This document shows, one piece after another, positions 24,269 to 32,943 of a DNA stretch of 64,000 nucleotides (its first letter is position 1; each line of letters starts with the position of its first letter). The stretch lies in assembly GCA_035308765.1 (NCBI GenBank), contig DATGGA010000026.1:33089-97088 (forward strand). The letters are read 5' to 3'. The DNA is from RBG-16-66-20 sp035308765 (GTDB lineage Bacteria > Pseudomonadota > Gammaproteobacteria > Burkholderiales > SG8-39). The notes below the pieces were generated by a model. The model made no database searches, was not told the origin of the DNA, and was given only the letters and a program-made list of their open reading frames with translations. The position numbers and the translations under genes were made by a program.

Positions 24269-25243
24269 ATGAAAAGCCTTTCGGCCTTGCTCGCATTCGC
24301 CGCCCTTGCGGCATCAGGCGCCGTCTTCGCGCAGGCCTTTCCGCAACCGGGCAGGCCGATCCGCGTTCTGGTCGGATTCGTCGCCGGCGGCGGCACCGAT
24401 ATCCAGGCGCGCATCGTCGCGCCCAAGCTCGGCGAGGCACTGGGCGCGACCGTGATCGTGGAAAACAAGCCCGGTGCAAGCACGTCGATCGCCGCGGCGG
24501 AAGTGGCCAGGTCCGCGCCCGACGGCTATACGCTCCTCTACAGCTTCAACGGCGCATTCGCCCAGGTGCCGTTCACGCTGCTGGGCGGAGTACCCTACGA
24601 TCCGGTCAAGGATTTCACCGCGCTGTCGCTGGGCGCGCGCGGCTCGCAGATCCTTGTGCTGCATGCCTCGGTGCCGGCGACCAATATCAAGCAACTGCTT
24701 GCCTGGGCGAAGGCGAATCCGGGCCAGCTGAACATCGCTTCCTTCGGGACTGGCACGTCCTCCCACCTGTTCGCGGAGATGTTCATGCGCCAGTCCGGGG
24801 TCGAGATGGTGCACGTGCCGTACAAGGGCAGCGGCGACGCGGCCAAGGACCTGCTTGCCGGGCGCGTGCAGATTATGTTCGAACCCGGGACGACGGCAAT
24901 CCAGAACGCCGCCGGCGGCAGAATCCGGATGCTCGCGGTGGTGGGAGAGAAACGTTCGCCGTTCACGCCGGACGTGCCGACGCTCACCGAGCAGGGCATC
25001 AAGGGCATAGACCTCGTCGGCTGGCTGGGCTGGTATGGCCCCGCCAATCTGCCGCCCGATATCGCGAAGAAGCTGAACCTCGCGCTGGTCAAGGCGCTCG
25101 CCGACCCGGAGGTCAGGGCGGCGATCGAGAAAGGCGGCTACGAATCCGTGTCGTCCACGCCGGAGGAGCTGGCGGCATTGACGAAGCGAGACATCGAGCG
25201 CTGGAGAAAAATCATCAAGGATATCGGCTTCAAGCCGCAATGA
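24269..25243 (+). CDS. Bug/TctC-family periplasmic solute-binding protein
   Basis: Tripartite tricarboxylate transporter receptor-type protein of 324 aa with a Sec signal (cut near VFAQA). The mature start FPQPGRPIRVLVGFVAGGGTD, the VENKPGA motif and the late VGWLGWYGPA loop are classic Bug features. These bind carboxylates. No TctA or TctB membrane gene is nearby, as is usual for the expanded orphan Bug sets of Bordetella and Cupriavidus relatives. A GAGGA ribosome site precedes the ATG. The FAH-family gene follows after 13 bases, suggesting uptake and breakdown of one compound. Confidence 0.92.
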   Translation: MKSLSALLAFAALAASGAVFAQAFPQPGRPIRVLVGFVAGGGTDIQARIVAPKLGEALGATVIVENKPGASTSIAAAEVARSAPDGYTLLYSFNGAFAQVPFTLLGGVPYDPVKDFTALSLGARGSQILVLHASVPATNIKQLLAWAKANPGQLNIASFGTGTSSHLFAEMFMRQSGVEMVHVPYKGSGDAAKDLLAGRVQIMFEPGTTAIQNAAGGRIRMLAVVGEKRSPFTPDVPTLTEQGIKGIDLVGWLGWYGPANLPPDIAKKLNLALVKALADPEVRAAIEKGGYESVSSTPEELAALTKRDIERWRKIIKDIGFKPQ

Positions 25244-25256
25244 CAGGGAGAACGCA

Positions 25257-26126
25257 ATGCGATTGCTGACGTATCAACTGAAGAAAAAGGGTTCGGCGCC
25301 GCGCGTCGGCGTGATGAGCGGGCCGGAGCACCTCGTCGAATTGAAGTTCGAGAACATGATTTCCCTGATCGAGGGGGGAAGCAAAAGCCTTTCTTCAACA
25401 AGAAAGATTCTCGAGGGAAGGTCCAAACCCATCCCGCTATCCTCGGTGCGCGTGCTGGCGCCCATCCCGCGGCCGCGCAAGAACGTGTTCTGCGTCGGCT
25501 GGAACTACCTGGAGCATTTCGAGGAAGGCGCCAAAGCGCGCACCAGCGTGGTCGAGATTCCGAAGCATCCGACCTTCTTCACCAAGGCGCCCACCGCGGT
25601 GAACGGCCCTTACGACCGTATCCCGCTGCATGCGGGGGTGACGGAAAAGGTGGACTGGGAGGTGGAGCTGGGCGTGATCATCGGCAAGGGCGGCATCAAC
25701 ATCAAGGAGTCCGACGCGATGAAGCACGTGTTCGGCTTCACGGTGATCAACGACGTTTCCGCGCGTGAAGTGCAGCGCCGCCACGGCCAGCAGTGGTTCA
25801 AGGGCAAGAGCCTGGACGGCCATTGCCCGATGGGGCCCTGGATCGTGACCGCGGACAAGGTGAAGGACTGGTGGGATCTGCGCGTGGTGACGCGCGTAAA
25901 CGGCGCGATCAAGCAGGACTCGAACACGCGCCACATGTATTTCAAGATCCCGCGCATCATCGCCGAGCTCTCCGCCGGCCTGACGCTGGAGCCGGGCGAC
26001 ATCATCTCGACCGGCACGCCGGCCGGCGTCGGCCACGCGCGCACGCCGCCCGAGTTCCTGAAGGCGGGCGACATCCTGGAAACCGAGATCGCCGGGATCG
26101 GGCTGCTGAAGAACCGGATCGGCTAG
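25257..26126 (+). CDS. Fumarylacetoacetate hydrolase family protein
   Basis: FAH-superfamily enzyme of 289 aa; members hydrolyse C-C bonds of acylpyruvates, hydrate or decarboxylate. Metal and active-site segments are visible: VDWEVELGVIIGKGG, INDVSAREVQRRHGQQW, KSLDGHCPMGPWIV and GDIISTGTPAGVG. The N-terminal ~70 residues form the small domain. It follows the Bug receptor gene with an AGGGAGA ribosome site. Its TAG abuts the stop of the convergent LOG gene. Likely roles are acylpyruvate hydrolysis or oxaloacetate-type decarboxylation; the substrate is unknown. Confidence 0.88.
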   Translation: MRLLTYQLKKKGSAPRVGVMSGPEHLVELKFENMISLIEGGSKSLSSTRKILEGRSKPIPLSSVRVLAPIPRPRKNVFCVGWNYLEHFEEGAKARTSVVEIPKHPTFFTKAPTAVNGPYDRIPLHAGVTEKVDWEVELGVIIGKGGINIKESDAMKHVFGFTVINDVSAREVQRRHGQQWFKGKSLDGHCPMGPWIVTADKVKDWWDLRVVTRVNGAIKQDSNTRHMYFKIPRIIAELSAGLTLEPGDIISTGTPAGVGHARTPPEFLKAGDILETEIAGIGLLKNRIG

Positions 26127-26849
26127 CTAGAGCATGGCGCCCGGCTTGCCGAGCGCATGCTCGGTGAGCCTGGCTACGACCCAGTCGTAAGCTTCGTCCA
26201 CCGAGTCGGTGCGGTGCATGAGGCCGACATCGGCGGCGTTGATGGTGCCGTGCTTTACCAGCGCGTCGAAATCGATCACCTCGCGCCAGTAGTCGTTGCC
26301 GAACAGCACGATCGGCATCGGCTTGGTCATTTTCTTCGTCTGCACCAGGGTCAGCGCCTCGAACATCTCGTCCAGCGTGCCGAAGCCGCCCGGAAACACG
26401 ATGATCGCCTTGGCGAGGTAGGCGAACCAGAATTTCCGCATGAAAAAATAGTGGAAGCGGAACACCAGGTCGCGCGTGATGTGCGGGTTGTGGCCTTCCT
26501 CGTGAGGCAGCGAGATGGGCAGCCCGACGTTCAGGCCTCCGGCTTCCGACGCTCCGCGGTTGGCCGCTTCCATGATGCCCGGGCCGCCGCCGGTGCAGAC
26601 CACGAAGCGGCGTTCTTTCGAAGGCAGGGCCTTCGACCATTCGGTGAGCTTGAACGCAAGCGAACGCGCCGCCTCGTACCAGCGGTTGCCCTCCTTGAAG
26701 CGCGCCGAGCCGAAGAACACGATGGTGTCCTCGATGCCGAAATGCTCGAAGCGGCTCTTCGGCTCCAGGTACTCCGCAAGAATGCGCAGCGGCCGCGCAT
26801 CCCTGCTGTTGAGGAAGGACGGCTCGCGGTAGGCCTTGGCCTTCTTCAA
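26127..26849 (-). CDS. LOG-family Rossmann-fold protein
   Basis: Protein of 240 aa in the LOG (formerly lysine-decarboxylase-like) family. It has both signature loops: GGGPGIMEAANRGA and PGGFGTLDE, which in cytokinin-activating LOG enzymes bind and cleave nucleoside 5'-monophosphates. This form has an N-terminal extension (about 45 residues) and the segment FHYFFMRKFWFAYLAKA between the loops, typical of bacterial type II-like members, often of unknown function. The start overlaps the stop of the upstream SDR gene by 4 bases (ATGA), so it is the last gene of that operon. Confidence 0.88.
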   Translation of the reverse strand: MKKAKAYREPSFLNSRDARPLRILAEYLEPKSRFEHFGIEDTIVFFGSARFKEGNRWYEAARSLAFKLTEWSKALPSKERRFVVCTGGGPGIMEAANRGASEAGGLNVGLPISLPHEEGHNPHITRDLVFRFHYFFMRKFWFAYLAKAIIVFPGGFGTLDEMFEALTLVQTKKMTKPMPIVLFGNDYWREVIDFDALVKHGTINAADVGLMHRTDSVDEAYDWVVARLTEHALGKPGAML

Positions 26850-27592
26850 CCGCGTCCCTCAAACGGCATCTTGGTGGCCTTTATGGTCAGGAAGAGGACG
26901 TTGGTTTCGATCGGGAAGCTCGCCATGTGCAGCACCGCCTGGCCGACATGGGCCACGTCCATCAGCGGCTCGGGCTTGATCGAGCCGTCGGCCTGCGGCA
27001 CGCCGTTGGCCATGCGCGCCGCCATCTCGGTGCGCGCGTTGCCGATGTCGATCTGGCCCACGGCGATGTCGTACTTCCTGCCGTCCAGCGCGCCGGTCTT
27101 GGTGAGGCCGGTCACGGCGTGCTTGGTGGCGGTGTAGGCCACGGAACCCGGCCGCGGCGCATGCGCCGAGATCGAGCCGTTGTTGATGATGTGCCCGCCG
27201 CGCGGATTCTGGTCCTTCATCACCTTGAAGGCCTCCTGCATGCACAGGAACATGCCGGTCAGGTTGATGTCGACGACGTTCTGCCACTTCTCCAGGCTCA
27301 GTTCTTCGAATGAGGTGCCCGGCGCATTCACGCCGGCGTTGTTGAACAACACGTCGACGCGGCCCCATTTGGCCTTCACTGCCGCGAACAGCGCCTTGAC
27401 CGAATCCTGCTTGGCGACATCGGTCGGCACGCAGCAGGCGCGCTCGCCCGCGCCGGATTCCTTGGCGGTTTGTTCGAGCACGTCCTTGCGCCGTCCGGCA
27501 AGCGCGACCCGCCAGCCGTCCTTGAGGAATGCCAGCGCGGCTGCTTTGCCGACGCCGCTGCCGGCGCCCGTGATGACTGCGATTTTCGACAT
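26846..27592 (-). CDS. Short-chain dehydrogenase/reductase
   Basis: SDR of 248 aa with cofactor loop TGAGSGVGKAAA at the N-terminus, NNAG in the middle and the catalytic NNGSISAHAPRPGSVAYTATKHA (Ser, Tyr, Lys). The C-terminal DVAHVGQAVLHMASFP segment is usual for oxidoreductases of this class. It lies 11 bases after the second Bug receptor gene and overlaps the LOG gene, so it belongs to the CaiB-crotonase-Bug-SDR operon, presumably oxidising a hydroxy-acid intermediate. The substrate is not proven. Confidence 0.9.
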   Translation of the reverse strand: MSKIAVITGAGSGVGKAAALAFLKDGWRVALAGRRKDVLEQTAKESGAGERACCVPTDVAKQDSVKALFAAVKAKWGRVDVLFNNAGVNAPGTSFEELSLEKWQNVVDINLTGMFLCMQEAFKVMKDQNPRGGHIINNGSISAHAPRPGSVAYTATKHAVTGLTKTGALDGRKYDIAVGQIDIGNARTEMAARMANGVPQADGSIKPEPLMDVAHVGQAVLHMASFPIETNVLFLTIKATKMPFEGRG

Positions 27593-27603
27593 GCTTTTTC
27601 TCC

Positions 27604-28554
27604 TTATTCGACTTTGGCGCCGGATTCACGGATGGATTTTTCGATGCCCGGCGCCTCGGCCCTGATCTCGGCGTCGAAGGCCTCCGGCGATGCCGAGGGC
27701 GCCGCGTCCATGCCCTGCGAGGCGATCCTGTCGCGCACCTCCTGCTTCGACAGCACCTTGGCCGCGGCCGCGTGCAACCTGCGCACGATTTCCATCGGTG
27801 TGCCGGCCGGCACGTAGAGGCCGAACCAGAAGGTGGATTCGAAGCCGGGCAGGCCGGCTTCCTCGGCCCCCGGAATGCCCGGAATCGCCGCCGAAGCCTT
27901 GCGCATGCTGATCGCCAGCGGGCGCATGCGCCCGCCCTTGATGAAGCCCATCACCGTGGGCGAAGTCGCGAACATCACCTGCGTGTCGCCCGCAACCAGC
28001 GACTGGGCGGCCGGGCCGCCGCCCTTGAACTGGATGGTGGTGAACTTGATGCCGGCGACGGATTCGAAGGCGACGGAGGAAAGGTGGGGAGCCGAACCGA
28101 AGCCTGCGGAGGCCATGAACAGTTTTCCGGGATTCGCCTTGGCATAGGCGATCAGCTCCTTCATGTTCTTGAAGGGCGTGCCATTGTTCACCACCAGCAC
28201 CGTGGCGCCGTTCGCGACGCGGCACACGGGAATGAAATCCTTCTCGTCGTAGCCCAGGCTCTTGTACAGGCTCTTGTTGATCTGGTGATTGCCCTGGTTG
28301 AGGATGGTGTAGCCGTCGGGCGCCGACCTGGCGACAAACTCGGAGGCGATCGAGCCGCCTGCGCCGGGCTTGTTCTCCACCACCACCGCGACGCCGAGTT
28401 CCTTCGACAGCTCGTCGCCGATGATGCGCGTGGTGAAGTCGCCCGAGCCGCCGGGCGGATAGCCGACCTCAAGGTGGATCGGCTTTGAAGGATAGCTTTG
28501 CGCATTCGCCCACGTGGAAAGGCAAACGAAAATGAAAATCCCCGGAACCCTCAT
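27604..28554 (-). CDS. Bug/TctC-family periplasmic solute-binding protein
   Basis: Second carboxylate-binding receptor of the window, 316 aa, with a short Sec signal (cut near ANAQS). The mature start YPSKPIHLEVGYPPGGSGD, VENKPGAGG and the FWFGLYVPAGTP loop are Bug hallmarks. It is similar in layout to, but clearly different in sequence from, the receptor at 24269-25243. It is flanked by crotonase and SDR genes on the same strand, without transporter membrane subunits. The stop of the crotonase gene lies 2 bases upstream, so it is cotranscribed. Confidence 0.92.
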   Translation of the reverse strand: MRVPGIFIFVCLSTWANAQSYPSKPIHLEVGYPPGGSGDFTTRIIGDELSKELGVAVVVENKPGAGGSIASEFVARSAPDGYTILNQGNHQINKSLYKSLGYDEKDFIPVCRVANGATVLVVNNGTPFKNMKELIAYAKANPGKLFMASAGFGSAPHLSSVAFESVAGIKFTTIQFKGGGPAAQSLVAGDTQVMFATSPTVMGFIKGGRMRPLAISMRKASAAIPGIPGAEEAGLPGFESTFWFGLYVPAGTPMEIVRRLHAAAAKVLSKQEVRDRIASQGMDAAPSASPEAFDAEIRAEAPGIEKSIRESGAKVE

Positions 28555-28556
28555 GC

Positions 28557-29339
28557 CTACTTTCCCTTGAACGCCGGGGTGCGCTTCTCCATGAACGCCT
28601 TGCGGCCTTCCTTGTGGTCTTCGCTGGCGAAGCAGGCTTCGACCATCTTCATCGCTTTCGAGAGGTCGCGGTCCTTCTCGTCCTTTTGCCACTGCTGTAC
28701 CGCGTACTTGGCGGCGGCCACGGTCAGCGGCGCGTTCTCCGATACCATCTTTGCGTAGGCGGCGACTTCCTTCTCGAGCTCCGCGTCAGGCACCACCTTG
28801 CTGACAAAGCCCATGCGCAGCGCCTCTTTGGCGTCGAACTTGCGCGCCGACATGAAGATGTCGGTGGTATTTGCCGCGCCCAGCACGTTCATGAAGCGCC
28901 GCACGCCCGCCGGGCTGTAGCCCAGGCCCAGCCGCGCCGCCGGCATGCGGAAAATGGAGTCGTCCGAGCAGATGCGCAAGTCGCAGGCGGCGGCAAAGCC
29001 CAGACCGCCGCCGATGCAGATGCCGCGGATGCGCGCGATCACCGGCTTGGTGGTGTTCATCGGCGCCTGGTAGGCGGCTTCGACCGCCTTGTTGTAGACC
29101 ACCTGCGCCTCGACGGTGCCCCGCAGCTTTTCGAATTGCGAAATGTCGGCGCCCGAAATGAAGGCCTTGTCGCCGTCCCCGGCGCAGACGATGAGCCGCA
29201 CCGCCGGGTCGGCGTCGAGCTGGGCGAATACCTTCGGCACCGCCTCCCACATGTCGAAGCTCATGGCGTTCATCTTCGGCAGGTTCGAGAAGAGCACGGT
29301 GGCGACGCCGTGCGCGACGGAGGTTTTGAGTTCAGCCAT
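28557..29339 (-). CDS. Enoyl-CoA hydratase/isomerase (crotonase) family protein lacking both hydratase glutamates
   Basis: Crotonase-fold protein of 260 aa. The oxyanion-hole segments are present (FISGADISQF at about 60-69 and GICIGGGLGFAAACD at about 106-120). In enoyl-CoA hydratase the two catalytic Glu lie in GGGxELA and PExxLG; here those positions are Gly114 and Ala134 (FRMPAARLG). It may therefore be a different crotonase, such as a decarboxylase, thioesterase or ring-opening enzyme. It sits between CaiB and Bug genes with 1-2-base junctions, so it probably acts on the CoA ester formed by the CaiB enzyme. Confidence 0.85.
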   Translation of the reverse strand: MAELKTSVAHGVATVLFSNLPKMNAMSFDMWEAVPKVFAQLDADPAVRLIVCAGDGDKAFISGADISQFEKLRGTVEAQVVYNKAVEAAYQAPMNTTKPVIARIRGICIGGGLGFAAACDLRICSDDSIFRMPAARLGLGYSPAGVRRFMNVLGAANTTDIFMSARKFDAKEALRMGFVSKVVPDAELEKEVAAYAKMVSENAPLTVAAAKYAVQQWQKDEKDRDLSKAMKMVEACFASEDHKEGRKAFMEKRTPAFKGK

Positions 29340-30520
29340 TACACGATTCCTTTGCTTTTGAATGTCTCGATTTCGGCCTTCTTGAAGCCGGCCTCCAGCA
29401 GGATTTCTTCCGTGTGCTCGCCCCGCTCCGGCGAGGCCGCCACCAGCTTCGCCGGCGTGCGCGACAGCTTCACCGGCTGGTTGATGAGCCGCAGCTTGCC
29501 GCCGGACCTGCGGGGCACGTCCACCGCGGCCTGCACGTGCTTTACCTGCGGGTCGGCAAAGACCTGGTCCATGCTGTAGATCGGGCCGCAGGGCACGCCG
29601 CCGGCGTTGAGGATTCCGACCCACTCGGCGGTGGGCTTTTTCGCGAACCCTTCGTTCAGCGCTGCGTTCAGGGCCTTGCGGTTCTTCGCGCGATCCTGCG
29701 CGGTCTTGAAGTCGGGATGTTCGAACAGCTCGGGGCGCCCGATGGCCTCGCATACGCGTTGCCACATCTTGGTGCCCGTGGCGGCGACGTTCATGTGGCC
29801 GTCGGCAGTGGTGTAGGCCGAGGTCGGCATGCTGGTCGGATGGTCGTTGCCGACCTGCGGCGGCACTTCTCCGGTCATGGTGTAGCGCGCGGCCTGGAAG
29901 TCGAGCAGCTGGATTCCGGCCTGCAGCAGGTTGGACTGCACCCATTGGCCTTCGCCGGAGGTCTCGCGCTCGAGCAAAGCGGTCATGATGCCGAGCGCGG
30001 CCAGCAAGCCTGCTCCCACGTCCGCGACCGCGCAGCCGACGCGCATCGGACCTTCTCCCGGCTTGCCCGTCACCGACATGATGCCGGAGAGCCCTTGCGC
30101 GATCTGGTCGAATCCCGGCCGCGCGCGGTAGGGGCCGTCCTGCCCGAAACCGGAAATGCTCGCGAGGATGATGCGCTTGTTGACCTTCTTCAGCAACTCG
30201 TAATCGATGCCGAGGCGGTCCTTCACGTCCGGGCGGTAGTTCTCGACCACGATGTCCGCGGTTTTCACCAGGCGCATGAAGATTTCCTTGCCCTGGGGCG
30301 ATTTCAGGTCGAGAGTGATCGAGCGCTTGTTCCGGTGCAGGTTCTGGAAATCCGGCCCCTCGCGCGGCCCGCCCATGTCCTCGGGCACCGTGTTCTCGAC
30401 CTTGATCACGTCGGCGCCGAAGTCGGCGAACTGGCGCACGCAGGTCGGACCCGCGCGCACCCGCGTCAGGTCGAGGATGCGCAGCCGGGAAAGCGCTGGA
30501 GACGAGGAGATGGCGGGCAT
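29339..30520 (-). CDS. CaiB/BaiF family III CoA-transferase
   Basis: CoA-transferase of 393 aa, the standard length for the family. The N-terminal LRILDLTRVRAGPTCVRQFADFGADV and the region holding the catalytic Asp (RPGFDQIAQGLSG) are visible. The central VENYRPDVKDRLG and the tail HTEEILLEAGFKKAEIE complete the match. Its stop overlaps the ATG of the crotonase by one base (TAATG). Together with crotonase, Bug receptor and SDR it looks like a small pathway that takes up a carboxylate, activates it to CoA and processes it. Confidence 0.92.
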   Translation of the reverse strand: MPAISSSPALSRLRILDLTRVRAGPTCVRQFADFGADVIKVENTVPEDMGGPREGPDFQNLHRNKRSITLDLKSPQGKEIFMRLVKTADIVVENYRPDVKDRLGIDYELLKKVNKRIILASISGFGQDGPYRARPGFDQIAQGLSGIMSVTGKPGEGPMRVGCAVADVGAGLLAALGIMTALLERETSGEGQWVQSNLLQAGIQLLDFQAARYTMTGEVPPQVGNDHPTSMPTSAYTTADGHMNVAATGTKMWQRVCEAIGRPELFEHPDFKTAQDRAKNRKALNAALNEGFAKKPTAEWVGILNAGGVPCGPIYSMDQVFADPQVKHVQAAVDVPRRSGGKLRLINQPVKLSRTPAKLVAASPERGEHTEEILLEAGFKKAEIETFKSKGIV

Positions 30521-30550
30521 GGGGCTAATTTTAATCCGCCCCGGGGGGAT

Positions 30551-31411
30551 TCAACGCTCCGGCAGCGGAATGAATTCGGTTTCGCCCGGCACCGCTTCGA
30601 AACGCCGCTCGCGCCAGCGCTGTTTCGCGTCTTCGATCTTCTCTTTCGAGCTGGCGACGAAATTCCACCAGATGTGGCGCGGACCGTCCATTTTCCCGCC
30701 GCCCAGCAGCATGGCGCGGGATCGGGTGTTTGCAAGAATTTGAATCGGTTTCCCTTCCGGGAGGTAAGCCAGATTCTTCCCGGGCAATAAATTTCCATCC
30801 ACCGCCACACTTCCCTGCACCAGATAGACGCCGCGCTCTTCGTGCTCGGGCGGCAGCGTGAGCGTGGCGCCGGCTTCGAGCTCGGCGGCGACATAGAACA
30901 TTTTCGAGAAGGTCGGCGCCGGCGATTGCTCGCCGAACGCGTTGCCGGCGATCAGGCGCAGGTCCACGCCCGGCATGCGGATCTTCGGCAGCGTCGCGGC
31001 CGGATGATGGCTGAACGCGGGCTCGGCGTTCTCGTGGTCCTTCGGCAGCGCGACCCAGGACTGGATACCGTACATGCGGCGCGTGCTTTTGCGCGCGGCC
31101 GGGTCGCCGCGCTCCGAATGCACGATTCCGCGCCCCGCCGTCATCCAGTTGACGTCGCCCGGCGCGATCGGCTGCACGGTTCCCAGACTGTCCCGGTGGA
31201 TCAGCTCGCCCTCGAACAGCCAGGTCACCGTGGCGAGGCCGATGTGCGGATGCGGCCGCACGTCCACGTTCTGCTCCGCCGCGACGGTGACCGGCCCCAT
31301 CTGGTCGAAGAAAATGAATGGCCCGACCATCTGGTGGGGATGGCCGGGCAGTACCCGGCTTACGGTCAGGCCGCCGCCCAGATCTCGGTCGTGGGACTTC
31401 AATACGTCCAT
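30551..31411 (-). CDS. Pirin family protein
   Basis: Bicupin of 286 aa. The N-terminal metal site matches pirin: two His in RPHPHIG, a His near LIHRDSLG, and His/Glu in GIVHSE. Bacterial pirins bind iron or another metal; some are quercetinases or redox-sensing partners. The start was set at the ATG (31409-31411), just after the stop of the upstream pirin gene; a TTG four codons earlier overlaps it and is possible. The gene has AT-rich codons around 30720-30800 (KNLAYLPEGKPIQILAN). A 30-base gap leads to the CaiB gene. Confidence 0.88.
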   Translation of the reverse strand: MDVLKSHDRDLGGGLTVSRVLPGHPHQMVGPFIFFDQMGPVTVAAEQNVDVRPHPHIGLATVTWLFEGELIHRDSLGTVQPIAPGDVNWMTAGRGIVHSERGDPAARKSTRRMYGIQSWVALPKDHENAEPAFSHHPAATLPKIRMPGVDLRLIAGNAFGEQSPAPTFSKMFYVAAELEAGATLTLPPEHEERGVYLVQGSVAVDGNLLPGKNLAYLPEGKPIQILANTRSRAMLLGGGKMDGPRHIWWNFVASSKEKIEDAKQRWRERRFEAVPGETEFIPLPER

Positions 31412-31412
31412 G

Positions 31413-32255
31413 TCAGGCGGCAATCTTCGTCAGCTCTCCGCTCTGGTAATCACGGATCGCCTGTTCGATCTCTTCGCGCGTGTTCATGACGAAGGGGCCG
31501 TACTGCACCACCGGTTCCCCGATCGGTTTCGCCGCCAGCAGCAGGAAGCGCGCGCCGTCAGCGCCGGCCTTGACCTCGAACGCGTCACCCGATCCGAGCA
31601 CGCCGCCCTGATGCGTTTTAAGCACACGGTCGGCGATTTCAACGCTGCCCTCGAAGGGGTAGACGTAGGCCGCGTGGGTCGCGGGAATGGTAGCCAAAAA
31701 TGTTTTTCCCGGATCCAGCTGCACGTCCCAGTACAGGGGATCCGTCGAACCGCCCCGGACCGGCCCGCTCGTTTTCCCGTAGGCGCCAGCAACGACCTTC
31801 ACCCGCCCACCCGCGAACTCGGCGACCGGAATTTCCCCGGGCTGAATGTCGCGATAGCCGGCCGGCTTCATTTTTTCCCTGGCCGGCAGGTTGATCCAGA
31901 GCTGGAAGCCGCGCATGCGGCCGTTCTCCTGCTGCGGCATTTCGGAATGGATGATGCCGCGGCCCGCGGTCATCCACTGCACCGCGCCGCTTTTCAGGTC
32001 GCCGCGGTTGCCGAGGTGGTCCTCATGCAGCATGTGGCCGTCGAGCAGGTAGGTCACCGTCTCGAAACCGCGGTGCGGATGCGACGGAAAGCCGGCCACG
32101 TAGTCGTCCGGGTTCTCCGAGGAAAACGCATCGAGCATCAGGAACGGGTCCAGACGCAGGTGGTTTCCGCTGCCCAGGCTGCGAATGAGCTTCACGCCCG
32201 CGCCGTCGGAGGCGGGCCGGCCCTGGATGATCTGTTGAATCTTTCTGGTCGTCAT
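31413..32255 (-). CDS. Pirin family protein
   Basis: Second pirin of the tandem pair, 280 aa. The metal site is seen as SHPHRGFETVTYLL, MLHEDHLGN and GRGIIHSEM. The N-terminus (IQQIIQGRPASDGAGVKLIRSLGS) and the C-terminal GEPVVQYGPFVMNTREEIEQAIRDY tail are those of the common bacterial pirin group, unlike its neighbour. It lies 11 bases after azoR. The azoR-pirin-pirin arrangement suggests a response to quinones or flavonoid-like compounds. Confidence 0.92.
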   Translation of the reverse strand: MTTRKIQQIIQGRPASDGAGVKLIRSLGSGNHLRLDPFLMLDAFSSENPDDYVAGFPSHPHRGFETVTYLLDGHMLHEDHLGNRGDLKSGAVQWMTAGRGIIHSEMPQQENGRMRGFQLWINLPAREKMKPAGYRDIQPGEIPVAEFAGGRVKVVAGAYGKTSGPVRGGSTDPLYWDVQLDPGKTFLATIPATHAAYVYPFEGSVEIADRVLKTHQGGVLGSGDAFEVKAGADGARFLLLAAKPIGEPVVQYGPFVMNTREEIEQAIRDYQSGELTKIAA

Positions 32256-32266
32256 GGCAAGGCTCC

Positions 32267-32869
32267 TTATGCGTAGGCAGGGACCAGGCGCTCGATGTCC
32301 GTGCGCGCTTTGGCGAGCGCGGCATTGCGGCTGGTCTCGCTGATTGCCAGTCCTTCAGCATAAACGAACTCGATGTCCGTGATGCCGAGGAAGGCGAAGA
32401 AATCCCGCACGTAGGCGGTCTGCGTGTCGCGCGGCGTGCCGGCGTATATTCCGCCGCGCGCGGGGAGGACGTAGATCTTCTTGCCGGTCAGCAGTCCCAC
32501 CGGCCCGTTCGCCGTGTAGTTGAACGTCACGCCGGCGCGCGCGACGTGATCGAACCAGGCCTTGAGCGTGGAGGGCACGCCGAAGTTGTACATCGGCAGT
32601 CCGAGCACGATGACGTCCGCCTGCTTCAGCTCGCCGATGAGCTGGTCCGAGTATGCGACGAACGCGTCCTGCTTCAACGTGCGAGATTCCGGTTTGGCGA
32701 TGAAAGCGCCGAACCGTTCCGCATCGAGATGCGGCACCGGGTCGCGGGCAAGGTCGCGGACGATCAACTTCTCGCCGCTGCGGATCGCGGCGACGAAATC
32801 GTTCGCGAGGCGGGTGGATTGGCCCTCGTTGGAGAGGATGCTTGCGTTCACTTGGAGGATGGTTTTCAT
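32267..32869 (-). CDS. azoR: FMN-dependent NADH-azoreductase
   Basis: Flavodoxin-fold quinone/azo reductase of 200 aa, the standard AzoR length. FMN-binding segments are visible: the N-terminal NASILSNEGQSTRLAND, then LPMYNFGVPSTLKAWFDHVARAG and ARGGIYAGTP. The enzyme reduces quinones by two electrons and protects against thiol-reactive electrophiles. It is first in the azoR-pirin-pirin group and divergent from a LysR regulator, the usual arrangement for an inducible detoxification gene. Confidence 0.93.
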   Translation of the reverse strand: MKTILQVNASILSNEGQSTRLANDFVAAIRSGEKLIVRDLARDPVPHLDAERFGAFIAKPESRTLKQDAFVAYSDQLIGELKQADVIVLGLPMYNFGVPSTLKAWFDHVARAGVTFNYTANGPVGLLTGKKIYVLPARGGIYAGTPRDTQTAYVRDFFAFLGITDIEFVYAEGLAISETSRNAALAKARTDIERLVPAYA

Positions 32870-32943
32870 GCACTCATTAAACTATTGGACTGACAGATGA
32901 TAAATAGAGAAAATATGCCTAATTCAATCTAATAAATGGATAT
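32870..32943. promoter_or_regulatory. Divergent promoter region between azoR and the LysR regulator gene
   Basis: This 74-base gap is markedly AT-rich compared with its surroundings and holds the start regions of two divergent genes. A direct repeat CTAAT-TCAAT-CTAAT is seen near 32921-32935, and ATTGGAC/ATGATAAAT elements lie near the azoR side. LysR-type regulators usually bind T-N11-A sites in such gaps. I could not assign unique -35/-10 boxes, so this is a region call rather than a mapped promoter. Confidence 0.6.

Noticed and set aside
31412..31423. TTG start for the pirin at 30551
   Set aside because: It overlaps the upstream pirin stop and the ATG at 31411 gives a standard pirin N-terminus; the TTG remains possible.
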